A DNA stretch of 64,000 nt from Latrodectus hesperus (GCA_037975125.1 CM075853.1:56209091-56273090); one strand, 5' to 3'. Shown: positions 24,726-37,377, numbered from the stretch's first letter. The notes: generated by a model from the letters alone, not told the origin. Numbers and translations are program-made.

Positions 24726-24789
24726 TATATTTTGTGAGGTTTGTAATATTAAGCAAATCTGTATTTTGCTTAATATTTCATATTCATTC
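24699..24789. repeat. Inverted repeat, arms about 25 bp
   Basis: GAATGAATATGAAATAATAA at 24699 pairs with the reverse complement of the arm ending TTTCATATTCATTC at 24789, with few mismatches and a loop of about 40 bp. The same left arm ends copy 1 of the spacer at 23179, so the duplication breakpoint lies at a fold-back. Confidence 0.7.
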
Positions 24790-25641
24790 ACATTTTTATT
24801 TTCCTTTTTAATAGTTACTTACAAAAAAACTATTAAATGAAAACAATGGAGTAGTATATTAACTTTTGAATTTAATGAATTTAAATAATCTCAGTTAAAT
24901 CCAATTTAGAGTTAACATGAATTTATGAATAAAAACAATATTCCCATTTTGTAATGTAATAATTTTAGCAGCTACCAAATTTTCATAGAAGGTTAAAATA
25001 ACTTTAAAGACGCATAATAACATTTACAATTCTTGAATTTTATTAAATTTAAATATACTACACATTTTAATAAACTAAATTAATTTGCAATAATAAAATG
25101 AAAATTACTGTAATATGAATCACAAGCCTAGAACAGGGGCCGTCAATACTTGCAATAAATTAAGAACAAAATTATTTTAAATACTCGTGCAATTAAATTA
25201 TTTACATTTTTAAGCACAGATTGGGGGAAAGGATCAGATTTAAGCACAGAAATTGTAAAAAAACACATTTTTTTACATCAACGGAATAGAATAAAAACAA
25301 TTTCTTACTGCTGTTGTACTTCTTAATAAATAAAACAGTAGCTCTCTTCGTGCATCATCTTAGATTTTCATGAAAAGTAAATTCAATAAAGAAACTTAGT
25401 TTAAGGAAGCTCGTAGAATATAAGAAGTTCTTTGAACATTTTATAGAAAGAGCATCAGTTTGACATCTAAAACTGCTCGATCCTGACAAAATCAATAGGT
25501 CCCTACCTTTTGCAGTTAGGGTAAATCACTTTTCGGACAATATTGGCAAAATTTTAATTACAATCTCTTGTAAGAAAAATAAAACTAATACAAGCATGAA
25601 ATTATAAAATACAAATTCTTTTAAAGAATTTCCATTTTACA

Positions 25642-25646
<5 letters not shown>

Positions 25647-25725
<79 letters not shown>
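25647..25725. repeat. (AT)n microsatellite, interrupted
   Basis: Near-pure AT dinucleotide repeat of about 79 bp with a single GT interruption at 25669-25670. Confidence 0.95.
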
Positions 25726-25728
<3 letters not shown>

Positions 25729-28700
25729 ATATATGAACATCTATTAGCAGTTTATTATTATTCTGAAAATTAAAATTAACTCTCAAATTTTCATCAAAAT
25801 TTAGAAAAACTTCATATTAAAAAACATCAACACTTTATACCTAATAATATTTAGAAAAACTAAGTTTTCAAATATACTTTATCTCAATAGAGCTGGTATC
25901 ACAATTTATGTAAAAATGAATTATTTAACTCTGTTAACAATTAGTTCAAAAAATGAAGTGACTTACACCTTATTGTTGTTGTGGTGTGCCAGCTAGGCTG
26001 ACATTATGGGGTGCGCTGCTCCACTTTTCCAACTGTACCTTATACTTACCCTATTGATTCAGCAAAATTGTAAGCACATTAACAGATGTTCGTATTCTGT
26101 AAAAAAAATATGTATGTAAATATAGTCATTAAATCTGTTATTTTTTAAATATTACTTAAATGTACTCTCCTCGTTTATTTTAAATTACACCGACCATGAA
26201 TTGTTACGGAATAAATTTAAATATTTTTAAAGGTCTAATTGATAACTACAATTTTAACACTAAGTAATTAATTGCATAGATTTTTACATTATTCGCAATT
26301 TTATTTTAATTATGTAAATATTTTGATTGTTCTGTTGGAAAAACTCACCTATAAATATTCAAATTGAGTTTTAGATAAATGTGTATATTCATTAACAAAA
26401 TATACAGCATTTTTAATCTTAATAATAAATGCGCAAAATTGAAAGAATGAGTTCGTGAACTTGGAAGAGATTTCACAAGATGATAAATACACAAGTAAGC
26501 AAAAATTTCATCACATTTCAATCAAATTAAAAAGCTTTACTCGTATTCACTACTTAAAAAATATTATTGACAAAGCTTATTATTCGTACTTTTTGGTATA
26601 TTTGCAAACTGTTTTCCCATAGAAAAAATAACAAAAATAAAAAAATAATTTTTGTTTTAAAATTGGAACCACTTATTCTTAAAATATCCTTATTAAATTA
26701 GATTACTTAATTTTATTTCAGCACTATTACTGAAAATTCGGAATTTGAAAATTAAGTTTGCATTTTAAGTATTTAAGAAATTATCCGATATTCTAAAAAT
26801 ATTTAAAGTAAAAAAAATTCAGTTTCAATAATAATTCTTTTACATGATAAATTTTTTCAGATGATTCATTCGACTGAAATTTCATTGTTGGCATATTCTT
26901 AACAAAAAAATTAATTAAAAGTTGGAATGGAAAGTTTGAGTCCCTAAAAATAGTATAGTTTACTCAAGTGAAAAATAAAATGAATAAATATTTAAATTTC
27001 TGATTTAAGTAAGGTAACTCTAATGATTTTACTGTTATTTTTATAATTCCAATAATGAACAATTTGTGTTATTAAAAGTAATAGATATTGTACATATACA
27101 ATCTAATGAATAGGTTAGCTCTAATGCGAGTAATAGGAAATTACATGTGATTAACAGGAGAAACCAACGAATCCTGCGCTCCAACTTTCGAGTACATAAG
27201 CTTCCAGTAGAAAATGATCATTTAGATTTCGAGGAAATCTGTCATTTAGTAAAATAACGTTTAATATTTTTAAAGATAAATAAAATTTACTTTGTTTTGT
27301 TTAAAACACTGTTCTGCATAACAATTTTTTTTTATATTTTTATTTATATATTTTAGTAAAAACAAATCGAATGAATTGTGGAGCACTAGGATTTCATGTC
27401 ATCCTCTTCCAATAAACTTCGAAAAGGGCGTATTGATAAAAGCGAAAATATATACTCGCAACAGTATATAAAAAATTTTTTTCAAAAATTGAAAAATGCA
27501 GCAATTATCTTTATTTTTTCTGAAAAAAATTATTCAAAGCGATTGCATGAAGAATGGGGTATACAGGCCTTACAATTTTTTCAACAAAATACAAGAGGAC
27601 ATGCATACTTGGAATTGTAAAATTTGCTTCCCTTCTTTGAATTTACAGGGTTCTGTGTCATACGTGAATGGTGTTACATGTGGTTTAAATCGCGTCCTGG
27701 CGTAGGCAACTTCACACTGAGTTTTAATTTAACTCTGCATTAATAACGTTTAAATTAATTGGAAATGCATTAATCAAAATTCTGAATTGAAAACACAAAA
27801 CCGAAGTTTCAAGTAAGAAAAAGATAAACATCCATATAAAAGTTTTTCCCATTTCGAACATCTTCTCAATGCAACAGCAGAGGAAAATTTAACGGAGAAA
27901 CAGTATACAAAGTTTATGCAATATAGGTATCTGATATTTATCCAAAATAACTATTTGTAACTAGGCACATCACTCAATGATCCATAATAAATGATAGCTT
28001 TAGAAGAATATTATAAAATTTGAATTTATTTTAGCAACATAACTATATGCATATTTGTAAGCAATATCTTATAACTGATATTTATACTACAAAATTTTAC
28101 ACAATGTAAAGTTATGAAAATCAAAGCTCATTTTCAGCATGAAATATATTAATATCGAAATTAATTCATTATGTAATCCGTTTTCAAAACAATTTTTATT
28201 GTAATTTCTTCATATTATATTAATGTTTTTCAAAACCTGATGCAAGTTCTCTCTAACACCGTTTATAATTTAAATAATCTGGTTCAATGTATGCCACATA
28301 ATGCGTTCACATTAATAATTATTTTGCCCTTTGACTTCAAAAAACAGTTACATTTAAATTATTAAGCTAAACGAATTTCTAATTTCTTAATCAATAGATT
28401 TTAAATGAATTTTAAACAATATAAAGCATATTTTTAACTTTCAAAAATTGGCACTCGTGAATTTTGCAATATAATTTACTACATCATTTACATCTTTATC
28501 GTATTACCACCAACTTTCCGAGAAAATTTGTGAATTATTGACACGAAATTATTTTGCCTAATCTAAATAACAAAGCGGACAATATTTTTCTAACAAATTA
28601 TTCACTTACTTGCAAGAATATTAGTTCAAATGGAATTTATACAATTGGAAACTACAGAATTTACAATATAGATTAGAGAATTAGCAACTCTGGGATATAT

Positions 28701-29457
28701 ATTTAAAAATCATCTAATTCTGATTTTCCAATGATCGAAAAAAAGAACTGAATTTTCAAAAAGATAATCTACTCATGAAGCAATATCCAGTTTTTTAACT
28801 AAATATTAAATTAAACACAAAAGCATAAAATGATTATCTTCAGAGGAATTAAACATCTTTACTTGTTTTCAGTTCAATACTCACATTAACAGAAAGACTT
28901 AGACACTACGTAGGAAAATATCTAATGACCTATGATTATTGTAATTTTAATATCTACCGGATTCACACTTAGTAAATTGTATATTAATAGTCACGAAGAA
29001 GCTTGAAAAACTCACGAACACCACTTCAGAGGATAAAATTAACAAAGTGTTAAAAAAAATGAAAAATACACTAATTTCCAAAACTTAAGCATGAAGACGT
29101 AAAATGAAAAAAAAAAATAAAAAATACTGCTCTGATTAATTAACACAAAATTCAACAAGAAAATACAATTATATTTATGCATAAAATAAAATCAATAATT
29201 ATATACAGAAATAAAAACAATATTTAATTTTTGTAAGTTATCAGATAATGACATACTGGAGATTTAAACAAAATTATGGATAAAGTGAAAATAAACAGAA
29301 TAAAATGAAAATAAGGACATCATATGATACCCCTCATCTGTATACAAAATTTATACCTTGTGAAAATGCTTTCAATTAGGTCTGCATACAAAGCAGGTCT
29401 GTATACAAAGTACAATAATTAGATTTTAACTTACAGATTAAAGTGATTCGAATAACA
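25726..29457. other. A+T-rich DNA, no gene recognised
   Basis: No motif-bearing frame. A small less A+T-rich patch at 25975-26040 (TGTGGTGTGCCAGCTAGGCTG) stands out and may be an element fragment I cannot name. The overlapping frames at 27396-27620 and 27496-27705 have no recognised domain. Confidence 0.5.
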
Positions 29458-29535
29458 ACAAACATTCAACCCCAAGATGAGATTCAAACTCGCAAACTGT
29501 TGAACAGTATGCCATAGTGCTGATTAAAGTTTTTG
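29458..29535 (-). repeat. tRNA-derived SINE head fragment
   Basis: ACATTCAACCCCAAGATGAGATTCAAACTC, then a stretch resembling AACTGTTGAAC and a degraded AGTGCTGATTAAAG. It aligns with the head and first body segment of the SINE at 31525-31702, where younger copies have CATGCCCAAGGTGGGATTCG. The rest of the element is missing. Confidence 0.6.
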
Positions 29536-29939
29536 TATACATATATATATATATGATTAAAATTTTGTTGAGAATCTCATGGGACACAAGACAGCTAAAG
29601 AAAAAATTATTGACATAGTGGCAATTTAATTGTTTTATGAATGACTGGAATTTATTAAGTTATAAGATATTTTTAGTCATAGGTTGCGTTTCAATTACGA
29701 TAACAATATTCGAAATCCATTTTGAACTTTAAGTGCCAATTTAATTAATCCTGATATTCAAAAATGATTGTTGAACGGCAAACAAAATAAAAATCTTCAG
29801 AAATAATTTTCATAAGTTGTAAGTCAAATTAATGAATTGCTAAAATGGAAATTAGAAAAAATTTTAAACATCTATATAGATAGAATATTTACAAAATAAT
29901 CATATCAATAAAAAACATGTGGTGAGTGTAAAATTTACT

Positions 29940-30075
29940 GCAAAACTGTCTTCGACTGTTAAGTTGCACACTTCGAGGTATCGAATACCCATTTCTTAGT
30001 CCATGACTACCAGAGAATCATACTCTTCGGAAAAAAAATATAATTTTTTTTCTGAAGAGGCAATGGGAATCCAGA
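29940..30075 (-). repeat. Possible decayed SINE containing a near-perfect hairpin
   Basis: Two things are visible. At 30023-30059 CTCTTCGGAAAAAAAATA pairs with AATTTTTTTTCTGAAGAG, leaving at most two mismatches in an 18-bp stem and essentially no loop. Just left of it, on the minus strand, TCTGGTAGTC and GGGTATTCGATACC resemble tRNA boxes A and B. Calling it a SINE is a guess. The hairpin itself is clear. Confidence 0.4.
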
Positions 30076-31514
30076 CAATGGGAAATTAGGTATTGCGCTT
30101 CAGCTTTCAACATGTACATTTATCAATGTGAATGCTTGAGAGTTTTTAAAATTACCTTCTATATAACACAAGAATAAGAACTGTTTATGAAAAAAATTTA
30201 AATTATATACGTATATTTTGATAATGGCTTAAACATTATTATTAATTAAAAGCATCAAACATATTTACCACTGAAAATAAACAAAAATAATATTATAGTA
30301 AAAGAATGGCATTTAAAAGAATCTAAGGAATTCAACTGATAGTTTTACAAAAAGCTATTCCAGAAAGGGAACAAGAGTAGCTAACACACAACACAGCAAA
30401 ACATAGCCATTTTTCCAATAAGTGTTTTCAATATATGTGTTCATATTCAGTTTAATTGACGCACTTTTATAATCTCCTATGTAAAATACAATACTTTAGA
30501 TATTAAAAACAGCAGCATCAATCTATTTCAAACTTACACAAAAAAAGAAAAAAATCGATTATAAGAATTTAAGATTATTTTTGGCCGGAATGGGGAAAAA
30601 ATAAGGGATCTAAGTCCAGATCCTTACATTTGAACTACGATGCAAATAAAACATTAAACTGTTATCATAAAATGTAAGCCGCTGAATAGTAATAAACGAT
30701 AGATATCATAATGAGAACAATTAATGGATAAGGTCAATGACTATTTTCAACGAATGTAAGTAGCACACTATAAAAGGTTAAAGCCTTCACCTTACTGATA
30801 ATTTGCGGAAAATATTCAAGAATTAATTTACTATTAACATTTCCGCGGTGAGAGTTCTTTATCAAATATTTGCATACTGTATTTTACAAAAACAATGTTA
30901 TCAGACAGATATAAATTGCAAAATATGAAAAAACGTAATTTAAAATTTTAAAAAAATTTGGAAAAATAAATGATTTTGATGTTTTCAGCAAAAAGTAAAT
31001 TCGATATTAAACAGAATAAATGTTTCATAACTTATAAAAATATTTATATTTTCATAAATTATGAAACGCGTATTATCTATTCTATTATTACCACTAGATC
31101 AGTAATTCTAAAACGGAATTTATTTTGAACTAAAATTTGAGAAAGTTCAAAACCGGAATTGTATGTTGCATTTAAATAAATGATGTAGTAAAATAAAATA
31201 TAGGAAGACGCAATTTTTTCTTATTAACTGCAATTCAAAATTCCAACATGAAAATTAATTTTACTGCTGGATCTTGGGGATGTTTGCCGCTTAACAGTTA
31301 TAACTTTATTCGCTTAAAGATTAATTTAATAAAAACCTACTCTTTAAAGCACGCTCTGAAGCGCTACAAATATCCTTACCTAGATGGAAACCAAATCTAT
31401 TTTTGTATAAAAGGAATTGGCGATCCAGTTCCGTACATACATTAATTCACAAAAGTAAATATGCAACTCAGCTTAAGTGAAGACGATCTAGTTCTCAAAT
31501 AAATATAAGAAAAA
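30076..31514. other. A+T-rich DNA, no feature recognised
   Basis: No recognised element. The 65-codon plus-strand frame at 31248-31445 has a mixed composition but no known motif and no neighbours that support it. Confidence 0.5.
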
Positions 31515-31524
31515 CATTATTTTA

Positions 31525-31702
31525 AGGTTTGTTTGTTTGTCGCTCAACGGTCATTTTTTGCACACGAGGGCTAATTAGACCGGGACTTACGGCTTAAAGT
31601 GGATTCCGAACCACTACAAACATCCATGCCCAAGGTGGGATTCGAACCCATGAACTGTTGAACCGAAGGCAAGAGCGCTAACCATTCGGCTGCCAGCTCG
31701 GC
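31525..31702 (-). repeat. tRNA-derived SINE, young copy with target duplication
   Basis: A 178-bp element on the minus strand. The head GCCGAGCTGGCAGCCGAATG leads into GTTAGCGCTC (box A region). Box B is GGGTTCGAATCCCA, close to the ideal Pol III sequence. The body contains AGTGGTTCGGAATCCACTTT and CCCTCGTGTGCAAAAAATG, and the tail ends ACAAACAAAC. It is flanked by a perfect 10-bp direct repeat, CATTATTTTA, at 31515-31524 and 31703-31712, showing insertion by a LINE-type mechanism. Copies at 33886-34064, 3870-4012, 7946-8130 and 29458-29535 make it a family in this window. Confidence 0.88.
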
Positions 31703-31809
31703 CATTATTTTATGGAGTTGTTTATAGTTTCTGATTCAAGTCAAAGTAATGAAAGACAAATCAAATAATTATATTTTAAAAAACTTTAAGAGTAATTTTG
31801 TTAACTAAT

Positions 31810-33277
31810 AGTAGAAATTTAAATCACAAAAGTATATATGCACTCTGAAATTTTTACTTTTATATAGACTGAATGAGACTTTTCAAGTGATTTTTCGTAT
31901 TTCAGTGATAAGTTTAAAAGTTCTGCTACAAAGCTTGTAAGAGTTGGAGCTTTAAGTAAATCAACAATTTACCAATGCCTCCAAGTGGAAAAGAATTATC
32001 ATAAGATCTAAAGGATGCAATAATAAAGCTCTATAAGGAAAGCAAGTCCCAAACAAAAATCGATAACATCGTAGGCAGAAGTCCTGCAACAGTGCAAAAA
32101 ATTATTGAAAAGTTCGAGGCTGAGAGAAATGCTCTAAACAAGACAAGAACAGAAAGACCACCCATTTTCACGAATCGAGAAAGGTGAATTTTGTTGGAAA
32201 TGTAAAAAAAATCCGAAGATTAGAAACGATTAGAAGCGCACCAAAATTGACAACTGATGTGAAAAGCAATTTGCGAAGTCCTACAATCGTGAAACAATTC
32301 GCCGAGTGCTACGGAAGGCAGGGTACCATGGTCGAAGTATACGAAGAAAACCATTTGTTAGAAAAGTGAATCGCAAAAAGAGAAGAGATTTTGCAAAAGA
32401 AAATGTAAAGCAGGATAGAAATTTTTGGAATTCCGTGATTTTTTCGGATGAAAGTAGATTTAACATCCACGGTTCAGATGGACACCAAAATGTTTGGAGG
32501 AAAGCAAATGCAGCTCTAGAACCAAAGAGCATGAGAGGAACTGTAAAACATGGTGGTGGCTCGATCATGGTTTGGGGTTGCATGGCAGCAACTGGAGTAG
32601 GAAATTTAGTTATAATCTACGGAATAATGAATCAATATAGTTATTTGAATATTTTAAAGAATAATCTAAGTCAAAGTGCTTCTAAATTAGGACTCGATGG
32701 ATCCTTTACTTTCCAACAAGATAATGATCTCAAAATACTGCTCGAAATGTACGGGAATAGCTGCTATATAACGAGCAAAAACAGCTAAAAACACCACTGC
32801 AGTCATCTGATTTTAACCCCATTGAACACTTGTGGGATTATCTCGATCGCCAAATTAGAAAGCAAGAGATCAAAACTAAGAATGATCTAAAACAAAGCCC
32901 TTTTACAGGAGTGGCAGAAAATACCATCTTCTGTCACTTAAAATTTAGTAAAATCAATGCCATATAGATTGAGAGTTGTTATAAAAGCCATAGGCTATCC
33001 AACAAATTATTAATTTTTTTGAAAAATTGTTAAATTTGCAATATTAATGTCTTTTTTCTGTTTGCATACTTTTATGAGGTAAATTACATTCTTTTTTAAG
33101 TTAAGCTCATCTTGCTAACTAATTATTTGTATTTTTTAAATACTTTTCATTTATTTATTAAGCTCTATTTTGCTGTAATCGAAATAAATCGTTAATATGA
33201 AAACTCTTATATTGTAGGTCTGTTTTTTTCATAGGACATCATCACATACACTCTGCATACTTTTGTGACTAAGTGTA
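31810..33277 (+). mobile_element. Tc1-like DNA transposon (copy B), inactive
   Basis: The right terminal repeat near 33247-33277 reads CTCTGCATACTTTTGTGACT followed by AAGTGTA. Its reverse complement matches the left end near 31822-31846 (ATCACAAAAGTAT then ATGCACTCT). The outer few bases on the left have decayed, so the left boundary is approximate. Length is about 1.46 kb. It carries one transposase pseudogene on the plus strand. Its ends and coding sequence are unlike copy A or copy C, so it is a different family. Confidence 0.8.
31975..33013 (+). pseudogene. Tc1-like transposase pseudogene (copy B)
   Basis: It starts MPPSGKELS followed at once by a stop, then DLKDAIIKLYKE, GRSPATVQKIIEKF (helix-turn-helix) and TRTERPPIFTNRER. 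The longest clean part (32306-32788) holds KVNRKKRRDFAKENV, the first catalytic Asp in FSDESRF (32447), GGGSIMVWGCMAATG, and the second Asp in FQQDND (32720). The Glu lies in NPIEHLWDYL (32824). The last two codons are 104 nt apart where DD34E needs 105, so a base has been lost between them. Several stops lie in the first third. The reading ends KAIGYPTNY at 33011. The length matches a full transposase of about 340 residues. Confidence 0.87.
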
Positions 33278-33870
33278 CTTTTTCTATATACAGCTCAGAG
33301 ATAAGGATTTTAAAAAAGAAAAAAATATTTCATTTTATTAAAGAGAACAGAAGTCTGAAATAGTGTGGTTCACGCCATAAATAATTATACAATAAATTCA
33401 AATTACTATTAATTTCGGTTTAAATGAATTTCTGATGTTGATATCACACACACACACAAAATATGGAAATGAAGCATAGCTTAGCTAAATGCCAATTTCC
33501 TACTACAAAATTCACTTTATTTGACGCGGCATTCTCACTTCAACGCCGAATAATATTTCAGGGGAAAAATTAGTTTCTTTATAGAGAATTGATACAACAA
33601 ATACACTTAATGAAAGAAATCAAATTCCAAAATAATGAAATTATTCTTAAAAAGAGAATGCATTTTTCCAACTTTTATATATTTCAACAAATCAAATGCT
33701 GTAACATTTCAAATTCAATTAAACAATTGAAAATTATAAGGCAAAATAAAAAGTTTTAGTTGAAAAACAAAGTTATTTTACTGAATCATTTCCGGTATCA
33801 GCATTCAAACTTACAGAGTAATAAAAACATGAAAATGCAAGACAAGCGGTAACAAAGTGCAGATGTATCT
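33278..33870. other. A+T-rich DNA, no feature recognised
   Basis: Only a very short (CA)n run near 33447. No element or gene recognised. Confidence 0.5.
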
Positions 33871-33885
33871 ATTAGAGGGGAAGGT

Positions 33886-34064
33886 TTTGGTTTGGTTTGT
33901 CACTCAACGGTCCTTTTTTTGCACACGTGGGCTAATTAGACTTGGACCTACGTTTTAAAGTGGATTCTGAACCACTACGAACATCCATACCCAAGGTAGG
34001 ATTCGAACCCACGAACTGGTGAACCGAAGGTAAGAGCGCTAACCATTCGGCTGCCAGCTCGGCT
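33886..34064 (-). repeat. tRNA-derived SINE, second young copy
   Basis: Same family, length and orientation as 31525-31702, differing at scattered positions (for example CCTACGTTTTAAAGTGGATT). Box B is GGGTTCGAATCCTA. It is flanked by an imperfect direct repeat, TTAGAGGGGAAGG on the left and TTAGACGGGGAGG on the right, probably its target duplication. Confidence 0.85.
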
Positions 34065-34209
34065 TAGACGGGGAGGAAACATTTCTCTCCTCTTCATACA
34101 AAATCGGGTTTTATAACTCTAGTTTTGGATTGCACAAGAAATAAATATTGATAAGCTTATTTCTTGAGAAGAATATCTATCTTTTTAAGAAAAGAACATA
34201 TGTGATATT

Positions 34210-35658
34210 GGTAAAAGTTACCAGATGGGTACGGGATTGGCGCGATTTCAAATTTTGGCACCAAGCGCTCTACAGCTCTGTCGCCAACCTAAATTGCGTC
34301 ACTACGCGCGATAAATTTCAACCAATAACGATCGCGTTCGAACTTTAGCTTTGAAATCACGCGTTTTTTCGAATTCCAAATATTAAAAAGTTGAATATTT
34401 CATTACAATTAAATACTGTAGAAGTTTTAAAATTCGAATAAATAAAATGGAAATTTTTATCACTTGATTTTAAATATACCGAGCAATGGCGCCCACCTTA
34501 AAAAAACATCAGTGTAGCGCTACCTACTGCAGTGCCAACCGGGCAGTAAAACTAAATTTCGAACGTTAAAAAATTTCACTTTTTGTTTAAACTCGAATTT
34601 TAAATATACCGAGCAATGGCGCCCACCTTAAAAAAACATCAGTGTAGCGCTACCTACTGCAGTGCCAACCGGGCAGTAAAACTAAATTTCGAACGTTAAA
34701 GAATTTCACTTTTTGTTTAAACTCGAATTTTAAATATACCGAGCAATGGCGCCCACCTTAAAAAAACATCAGTGTAGCGCTACCTACTGCAGTGCCAACC
34801 GGGCAGTAAAACTAAATTTCGAACGTTAAAAACTTTCACTTTTTGTTTGAACTCGAATTTTAAATATACCGAGCAATGGCGCCCACCTTAAAAAAACATC
34901 AGTGTAGCGCTACCTACTGCAGTGCCAACCGGGCAGTAAAACTAAATTTCGAACGTTAAAAACTTTCACTTTTTGTTTGAACTCGAATTTTAAATATACC
35001 GAGCAATGGCGCCCACCTTAAAAAAACATCAATGTAGCGCTACCTACTGCAGTGCCAACCGGGCAGTAAAGCTAAATTTCGAACATTAAAAAATTTCACT
35101 TTTTGTTTAAACTCGAATTTTAAATATACCGAGCAATGGCGCCCACCTTAAAAAAACATCAGTGTAGCGCTACCTACTGCAGTGCCAACCGGGCAGTAAA
35201 ACTAAATTTCGAACGTTAACAAATTTCACATTTTGTTTAAACTGGAATTTTAATATACCGAGAAATGGCACCTACATAAAAAAATATCAGTACGCGGCAC
35301 ATTCTAACACTAACATGCAATACACACAACTTAAAAATTCATATACTTACTTTCTTACTACCATCACGCTCTAAATAAAAAAACGTAAGTTCAAAACATT
35401 CTCATCCATAGTTAATTATCGTTAGCAACACACAAACTCCAAAATTCGAATATTGAAACTCAATTATTAAATATTATTCTAAAATAGTTTCAAGGGTTGC
35501 ATACAAAACGCGCATGTCACGCGATCACGTTACCCAATAAAAAAAATAGGTCATACATACGTAATCCGAACCGTTAAACCAGTTTGACGAACTTATCGCA
35601 CCACTTTATCGCCTGCTTGGCGCATTTTACCCTCCGTACCCATCTCTTCACTTTAGCG
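34210..35658. mobile_element. Non-autonomous TIR element with internal 130-bp tandem repeat
   Basis: A 1449-bp unit. GTGATATT occurs at 34202-34209 and 35659-35666 as a perfect 8-bp direct repeat. Exactly 13 bases inside each copy lies the same 12-bp sequence, AGATGGGTACGG, in inverted orientation (34223-34234 and 35634-35645). The 25-bp terminal repeats match at 19 of 25 positions with no gaps. The interior has no transposase. It carries six full copies and one partial copy of a 130-bp repeat, and flanks richer in CpG (GCGCGA, ACGCGCG) than the host DNA. An 8-bp duplication would suit hAT, P, Merlin or similar groups. I cannot assign the superfamily. Confidence 0.75.
34467..35270 (+). repeat. 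130-bp minisatellite, six full copies plus one partial
   Basis: The block GAGCAATGGCGCCCACCTTA begins at 34481, 34611, 34741, 34871, 35001 and 35131: exactly 130 bp each time. A decayed seventh copy is at about 35260. Copies are nearly identical. They vary mainly at AAATTTCAC / GAATTTCAC / AACTTTCAC and at one base of TTTGTTT(A/G)AACTCG. Each unit contains two perfect palindromes, GTAGCGCTAC and ACTGCAGT, a few bases apart. The homogeneity indicates recent amplification. Confidence 0.96.
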
Positions 35659-35666
35659 GTGATATT

Positions 35667-37377
35667 AATTATAATATTTTCCTTTTTCTTCTTAATATAT
35701 GTGTAATGAAATACGAATAATTCGCTTTTCTTTATTTTTAAATGTATTATTTAATATCTTGTGGAAGTTCCAATTATGGTAAAGTTGTTTTGTTTGTCCT
35801 GAATTTTTATGCAGAAGATTAAAAATTTAGCTACAAATCATCAAATTTTTCAAAATGTTATTATATAAACTAATAAATATTTAGGTAACAATATAATATA
35901 AAATAAATTTCTTAAGAAAATAATATTTTTGCTCATGAGTTTATTTAACTCTTCAGCATTTTTTAAAAGAAAATACACTCGATGATAAAAACTTAAACAT
36001 ATTATTAAATTTCATTATAAATTATTTTAAAATTATTTTCAAAAAATTTACACAACCTATCTATTAATAAGCAGTTAAATTAGAAAAATTCTTCCTGAAT
36101 ATCGAGGAATAAAGCTAGATACAAATACACAGATATACCTAAAAAACAGAAAAACTACTTAGATAAACTTCTTTTAACGAATAATTTCCTTCGGATATCA
36201 TTTACATTTACTTTCGTCATTTAGTTAATTGATATAAATTTTTAAGAAATAAAATTAAAAGTTAACTTTTTGATTTAATTTTATATAAAAATCGGAATCA
36301 ATGCTTTCGGGCAAAAATATAACAGCTTATAAGGAATTTTGAGTGCTTTCGTTAAGCAGAAATAATCATAAAAATTCATATTTCTCTGTATATTTAAGTC
36401 TTTAATTTTGAAGCCTATCATTTCGTGATTTTTCTAAGTTTCATTCACTTTGTGCTTCTCTAATAGCTTTTATACAGAAAGTAATACATATTGAAAACTT
36501 TTAGATAAATGCAATTTTTTAACAAAGAAACAATAAGCACACGAACTGATAATAATTACATGTAGTAAACCGTAAAATATAGTTGATTTGGTAATAACAC
36601 AAAATATTTACCAAAACTAATCAATTTGTAAGTGAAACTTACCTCATTCGTCCCGGGATTCGGATTCAGTATTCCCTTTACATTCTACATAAATGATCAA
36701 AGAAAAATTCTCCAATGTCTATATTTATCTATTTATTACTAAGAAGCATTATTGGAGAGATATATTTACAAGAAATTATTTACAATATTTATAATTTCGA
36801 TGTGCACGCATGTATATTCGTTACAGGTCAAAGCATAATGGCATTCTGTTTACTTTTTTACGCGTGGGAACATGGAATTTCAACCTAACGTCATCAATTC
36901 TCAATTGGCAAATAGGGTTGCATTATTTTTTGATGATCGCCAAGATTTCCAGTATCATTCCACCTTTGAGTTTACATCTCAGAAAAATCAGATAAAATAT
37001 TCAAATTAAAATTTAAAAATTCTCTTATCACAATACAAATTATCAAGTTTTAAAATAAAACAGTACACTTCATATAAAAAGAAAACATTAAAAAATAAAA
37101 TAATTCAACTATCGATGAAATTAAATTAACATACAATTTTTTTTCTTAATATTAAATCTTAAATTAAAGTTCTGAAATAAAGTTCTTAAGATATTATATA
37201 AAGTCCAAATATAAAGAGTTCTTGCGGTTAAGGAAAGTTCAATTCTACAACAGAAGCCGTTTTATTTGTTTTAACCCCTAACAATATCGAGATGTTCATT
37301 CATCAAGTTCAGTCTGGTCTATAAGATCCCAATTAACTCGACTAGCATCATGGCAAGTAAACTTTTTAACAGGTGTT
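35667..37377. other. A+T-rich DNA, no gene recognised
   Basis: No motif. The 61-codon frame at 36810-36995 is unrecognised. Confidence 0.5.

Noticed and set aside
27396..27705. Two overlapping 69-74 codon plus-strand frames
   Set aside because: No domain, signal or neighbouring exon evidence. Lys/Ile/Phe-rich composition as expected from A+T-rich DNA.
31640..31702. Functional tRNA gene
   Set aside because: Boxes A and B are good, but there is no pairing acceptor stem and the sequence continues into a body shared by other copies with target duplications. It is a SINE.
32281..32583. 100-codon minus-strand frame
   Set aside because: Antisense of the copy B transposase. The plus strand shows DESR and GGGSIMVWG motifs.
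33445..33460. Short (CA)n run as a notable microsatellite
   Set aside because: Only about six units; unremarkable beside the long tracts elsewhere.
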